A DNA stretch of 64,000 bases, from positions 62,001-126,000 of the forward strand of contig NZ_LNTY01000055.1 in NCBI RefSeq assembly GCF_001559595.1, in the 5' to 3' direction. Under the pieces are notes generated by a model that made no database searches, was not told the DNA's origin, and worked only from the letters and a program-made list of their open reading frames with translations. A program made the position numbers and the translations under genes. The DNA comes from Enterovibrio coralii. Its GTDB lineage: Bacteria; Pseudomonadota; Gammaproteobacteria; Enterobacterales; Vibrionaceae. Shown piece after piece: positions 61,905-64,000 of this stretch; positions within the stretch are counted from its first letter, which is position 1; every line of letters begins with the position of its first letter.

Positions 61905-62840
61905 ATGAAAGTTGCTGTGATTGGCGCCGCTGGTGGCATTGGTCAAGCTTTAGCCCTGCTTTTGAAAAACCGTCTGCCTGCGGGTTCAGATCTGGCATTG
62001 TATGACATTGCCCCTGTAACTCCGGGTGTTGCTGTAGATCTTAGCCACATTCCAACCCCTGTAACGATCAAAGGTTACAGCGGTGAAGATCCATCTCCAG
62101 CACTGGAAGGTGCAGACGTGGTTCTGATCTCTGCAGGTGTCGCGCGTAAACCAGGTATGGATCGTTCAGATCTGTTCAACGTGAACGCGGGCATTGTTCG
62201 TTCTCTAAGTGAAAAAATTGCTGACGTGTGCCCGAAAGCACTGATCGGTATCATTACTAACCCAGTAAACACCACAGTTGCTATCGCAGCAGAAGTGCTG
62301 AAAGCGAAAGGTGTTTACGACAAGAACCGTCTGTTCGGTGTAACGACACTGGACATCATCCGTTCAGAAACCTTCGTTGCTGAGCTGAAAGACAAAGATC
62401 CAGGTCAAGTGCGTGTTCCTGTAATCGGCGGTCACTCTGGCGTAACTATCCTGCCTCTGCTTTCTCAAGTTGAAGGCGTCGAGTTTACGGAAGAAGAAGT
62501 GGCAGCACTGACGCCTCGTATCCAAAATGCTGGTACTGAGGTTGTTGAAGCGAAAGCGGGTGGCGGTTCTGCAACGCTTTCTATGGGTCAAGCGGCATGT
62601 CGCTTTGGTCTGTCTCTGGTACGTGCAGCACAAGGCGAAGAAGGTATCGTTGAGTGTGCATACGTGGAAGGTGACGGCAAGTACGCTCGCTTCTTCGCGC
62701 AACCAGTACGCCTTGGCAAAAACGGTGTGGAAGAGATCTTGGATCACGGCCCACTGAGCGCATTCGAGCAAAACGCTCTGGATGCGATGCTGGATACGCT
62801 GCGTAACGACATCAAACTTGGCGAAGAATTCGTTAAGTAA
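61905..62840 (+). CDS. mdh: Mdh, malate dehydrogenase
   Basis: A 311-residue NAD-malate dehydrogenase. The NAD site [20 protein letters not shown] opens the protein; [13 protein letters not shown] is the mobile loop with substrate-binding Arg residues; NPVNTTV and the catalytic His in [16 protein letters not shown] follow. It interconverts malate and oxaloacetate in the citric acid cycle. ATG 61905 follows AAGGAG by 6 nt; the frame open to 61854 is not used. Codon use is highly biased, as for a strongly expressed gene. Confidence 0.98.
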   Translation: MKVAVIGAAGGIGQALALLLKNRLPAGSDLALYDIAPVTPGVAVDLSHIPTPVTIKGYSGEDPSPALEGADVVLISAGVARKPGMDRSDLFNVNAGIVRSLSEKIADVCPKALIGIITNPVNTTVAIAAEVLKAKGVYDKNRLFGVTTLDIIRSETFVAELKDKDPGQVRVPVIGGHSGVTILPLLSQVEGVEFTEEEVAALTPRIQNAGTEVVEAKAGGGSATLSMGQAACRFGLSLVRAAQGEEGIVECAYVEGDGKYARFFAQPVRLGKNGVEEILDHGPLSAFEQNALDAMLDTLRNDIKLGEEFVK

Positions 62841-62856
62841 GCAATGTCAGCGAAAT

Positions 62857-62888
62857 AAAAAAAAAGCGGCCAATGGCCGCTTTTTTTT
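62857..62888. terminator. Bidirectional terminator after mdh
   Basis: Nine A, GCGGCC, AAT loop, GGCCGC and eight T residues; it also serves the lipoprotein gene on the other strand. Confidence 0.95.
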
Positions 62889-62895
62889 GTCTTTA

Positions 62896-63585
62896 CTATT
62901 TACTACTGAATGGCAATATTGCTTCCATGGTTCGACCAAGGCGGTTCACCCACCAGTTGATCGCGTCTTTCGCATCATCCAGTGAATCGATCATGGTGGA
63001 GAGATCTTTGTTGCCGACCTCGCGATCGATAGCGGCGAAAAGAGGACGATCATCGTTGGCATCGCTGACTAATAGCTCAACGGTCGCGCTACCAACATTG
63101 GTGTGCTCGCCGGTCGCGATTTTTGAAATCGTAGAAATTCCGAGTCCTACAGGCAGCAGGCTGCTTGTGACAGCGAGGATAGGGTTTGGGGTTTCCACAT
63201 TGCTGATCGCGATGCTAAGGCGCAGTGTGTTCGCTTCTGGCTTGTCCACAATGCGTTTGAATGGCGCAATTTTCTCTTTGAGTTTTACCGACATGTAGTC
63301 AGTCAATTCTTCGATTTGTTCGTCGCTCAGTGGGTTGTCTTCATTAGTGAGGACATAAATGCGGTCAATCACGACGGCATCATATTTTGCCAGCTTGCGC
63401 TTAAGTCTTTCCTCACTGCGAAGGCCAACGCGCGCCCACACAAGGTCTACACCGCCTTCTGGACCAGCTTGAAAGTCTTCGTAAGAGGTAAATTGGGTTG
63501 CTGGGATTCGGTTTCCTGCGGCGCATCCAAACAATAATGCGCTGCTGAGCACGGCGATCGCCGCTTTTCTAAGAGTTGGCTTCAA
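62896..63585 (-). CDS. DUF3313-type lipoprotein
   Basis: A 229-residue lipoprotein with lipobox LLFGC (Cys about 20). The mature protein reads YDAVVIDRIYVLTNEDNPLS, ISNVETPNPILAVTSSLLPV and a glycine-rich LPVGLGISTISKIATGEH segment, typical of DUF3313 outer-membrane-linked proteins of unknown function. I chose TTG 63585 because the signal peptide begins LKPTLRK there and AAGGA lies 9 nt upstream; an open frame runs to 63669. It shares the mdh terminator. Confidence 0.75.
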   Translation of the reverse strand: MKPTLRKAAIAVLSSALLFGCAAGNRIPATQFTSYEDFQAGPEGGVDLVWARVGLRSEERLKRKLAKYDAVVIDRIYVLTNEDNPLSDEQIEELTDYMSVKLKEKIAPFKRIVDKPEANTLRLSIAISNVETPNPILAVTSSLLPVGLGISTISKIATGEHTNVGSATVELLVSDANDDRPLFAAIDREVGNKDLSTMIDSLDDAKDAINWWVNRLGRTMEAILPFSSK

Positions 63586-63610
63586 AACGTCTTCCTTAAA
63601 CTCAAGGTAT

Positions 63611-63636
63611 AAAAAAACGCACCACTGAGGGTGCGT
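63611..63636 (-). terminator. Terminator of ispB
   Basis: On the minus strand CGCACC and GGTGCG form a stem with a 5-6 nt loop followed by TTTTTTT; it lies just after the ispB stop. Confidence 0.88.
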
Positions 63637-63646
63637 TAGGTATTGC

Positions 63647-64000
63647 TTACTTTTTGCGGTGGACCGCAATGAGCGCGAGAGCTTTGAGTGCTTCTTTTTG
63701 CTCTGATTCGGGGAGCGGTGCCAATGCGTCTATGGCTTTCTGAGCTTCTTCTTCAGCACGCCCTCGTGTGTAATCCAATGAACCGACTTCTTCCATGCAA
63801 GCAAGGATAGGGTCTAGCTTATCCAGACCATTGCCTTGCTCGATCGCTTCGCGGATCATCGCCGACTGCTCTGGGTTACCGTTTGCCATCGCATGCAACA
63901 AAGGAAGCGTTGGTTTGCCTTCGGCAAGATCGTCACCGGTGTTTTTACCCATTTCCTCGCCTTGTGACGTGTAATCCATCACGTCATCAATCAGCTGGAA
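63647..64000 (-). CDS. ispB: IspB, octaprenyl diphosphate synthase (5' part beyond window)
   Basis: The frame is open to the right edge, giving the last 117 residues. It starts in FQLIDDVMDY, the second Asp-rich (D-D-x2-D) motif of trans-prenyl synthases, then GEEMGKNTGDDLAEGKPTLP and a C-terminal helical part. The product makes the octaprenyl side chain of ubiquinone. The N-terminal two thirds lie outside the window. Confidence 0.92.
   Translation of the reverse strand, partial: FQLIDDVMDYTSQGEEMGKNTGDDLAEGKPTLPLLHAMANGNPEQSAMIREAIEQGNGLDKLDPILACMEEVGSLDYTRGRAEEEAQKAIDALAPLPESEQKEALKALALIAVHRKK

Noticed and set aside
1..64000. CRISPR array, rRNA, tRNA, IS element or prophage
   Set aside because: No regularly spaced repeats, cloverleaf genes, transposase frames or phage modules were seen on either strand.

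Overview
This window looks like a chromosomal segment of a marine gammaproteobacterium of the Vibrionaceae, most plausibly Grimontia or a close relative such as Enterovibrio. That placement is inferred from gene content, from the E. coli/Vibrio-like order cpdB, ytfJ, ytfK, msrA, tamA, tamB, fbp, mpl, and from roughly 50% G+C by eye. No rRNA, tRNA, insertion sequence, prophage or CRISPR array was seen.

The left third (about 1-20,200) is a periplasmic PQQ-dependent alcohol-oxidation island. It holds accessory binding proteins, cytochrome c-550, a PQQ alcohol dehydrogenase, a MOSC protein, an aldehyde dehydrogenase, a NosR-like FMN/4Fe-4S membrane protein and a full pqqABCDE-F set. It ends with a LuxR-type response regulator facing a NosP-like FIST sensor and a PAS-rich hybrid histidine kinase (ErbR/NosP/ErcS'-like). 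After cysJIH (20,725-25,020) comes a second block (25,099-33,436). This block has a XoxF-type dehydrogenase with its own cupredoxin, a XoxJ-like binding protein and a small Cys-containing secreted protein, followed by a rhodanese / metallo-hydrolase / SoxYZ-like operon and a LysR regulator. Both dehydrogenases have the extra Asp two residues after the catalytic Asp that marks lanthanide-dependent enzymes.

The right half is ordinary core genome: fklB-ytfB, elaA, cpdB, the sulfate-activation operon cysG-cysD-cysN-permease-cysC, ytfJ/ytfK/msrA, tamAB, fbp, mpl-ubiX, a LysR/ABM pair, a universal stress protein with a fused TRAP permease, argR, mdh, a DUF3313 lipoprotein and the end of ispB. cysG supplies siroheme for CysI, and cysDNC activates the sulfate that CysH and CysJI then reduce.

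A technical point governs the reading of the window. At least 15 frame breaks occur inside otherwise full-length conserved genes, and every one is repaired by restoring a single missing base; none needs a base removed. This uniform pattern, including housekeeping genes such as mpl, cpdB, cysG and tamB, points to indel errors in the sequence or assembly rather than to real pseudogenes. I annotate these genes as whole CDSs and give the approximate break in each.
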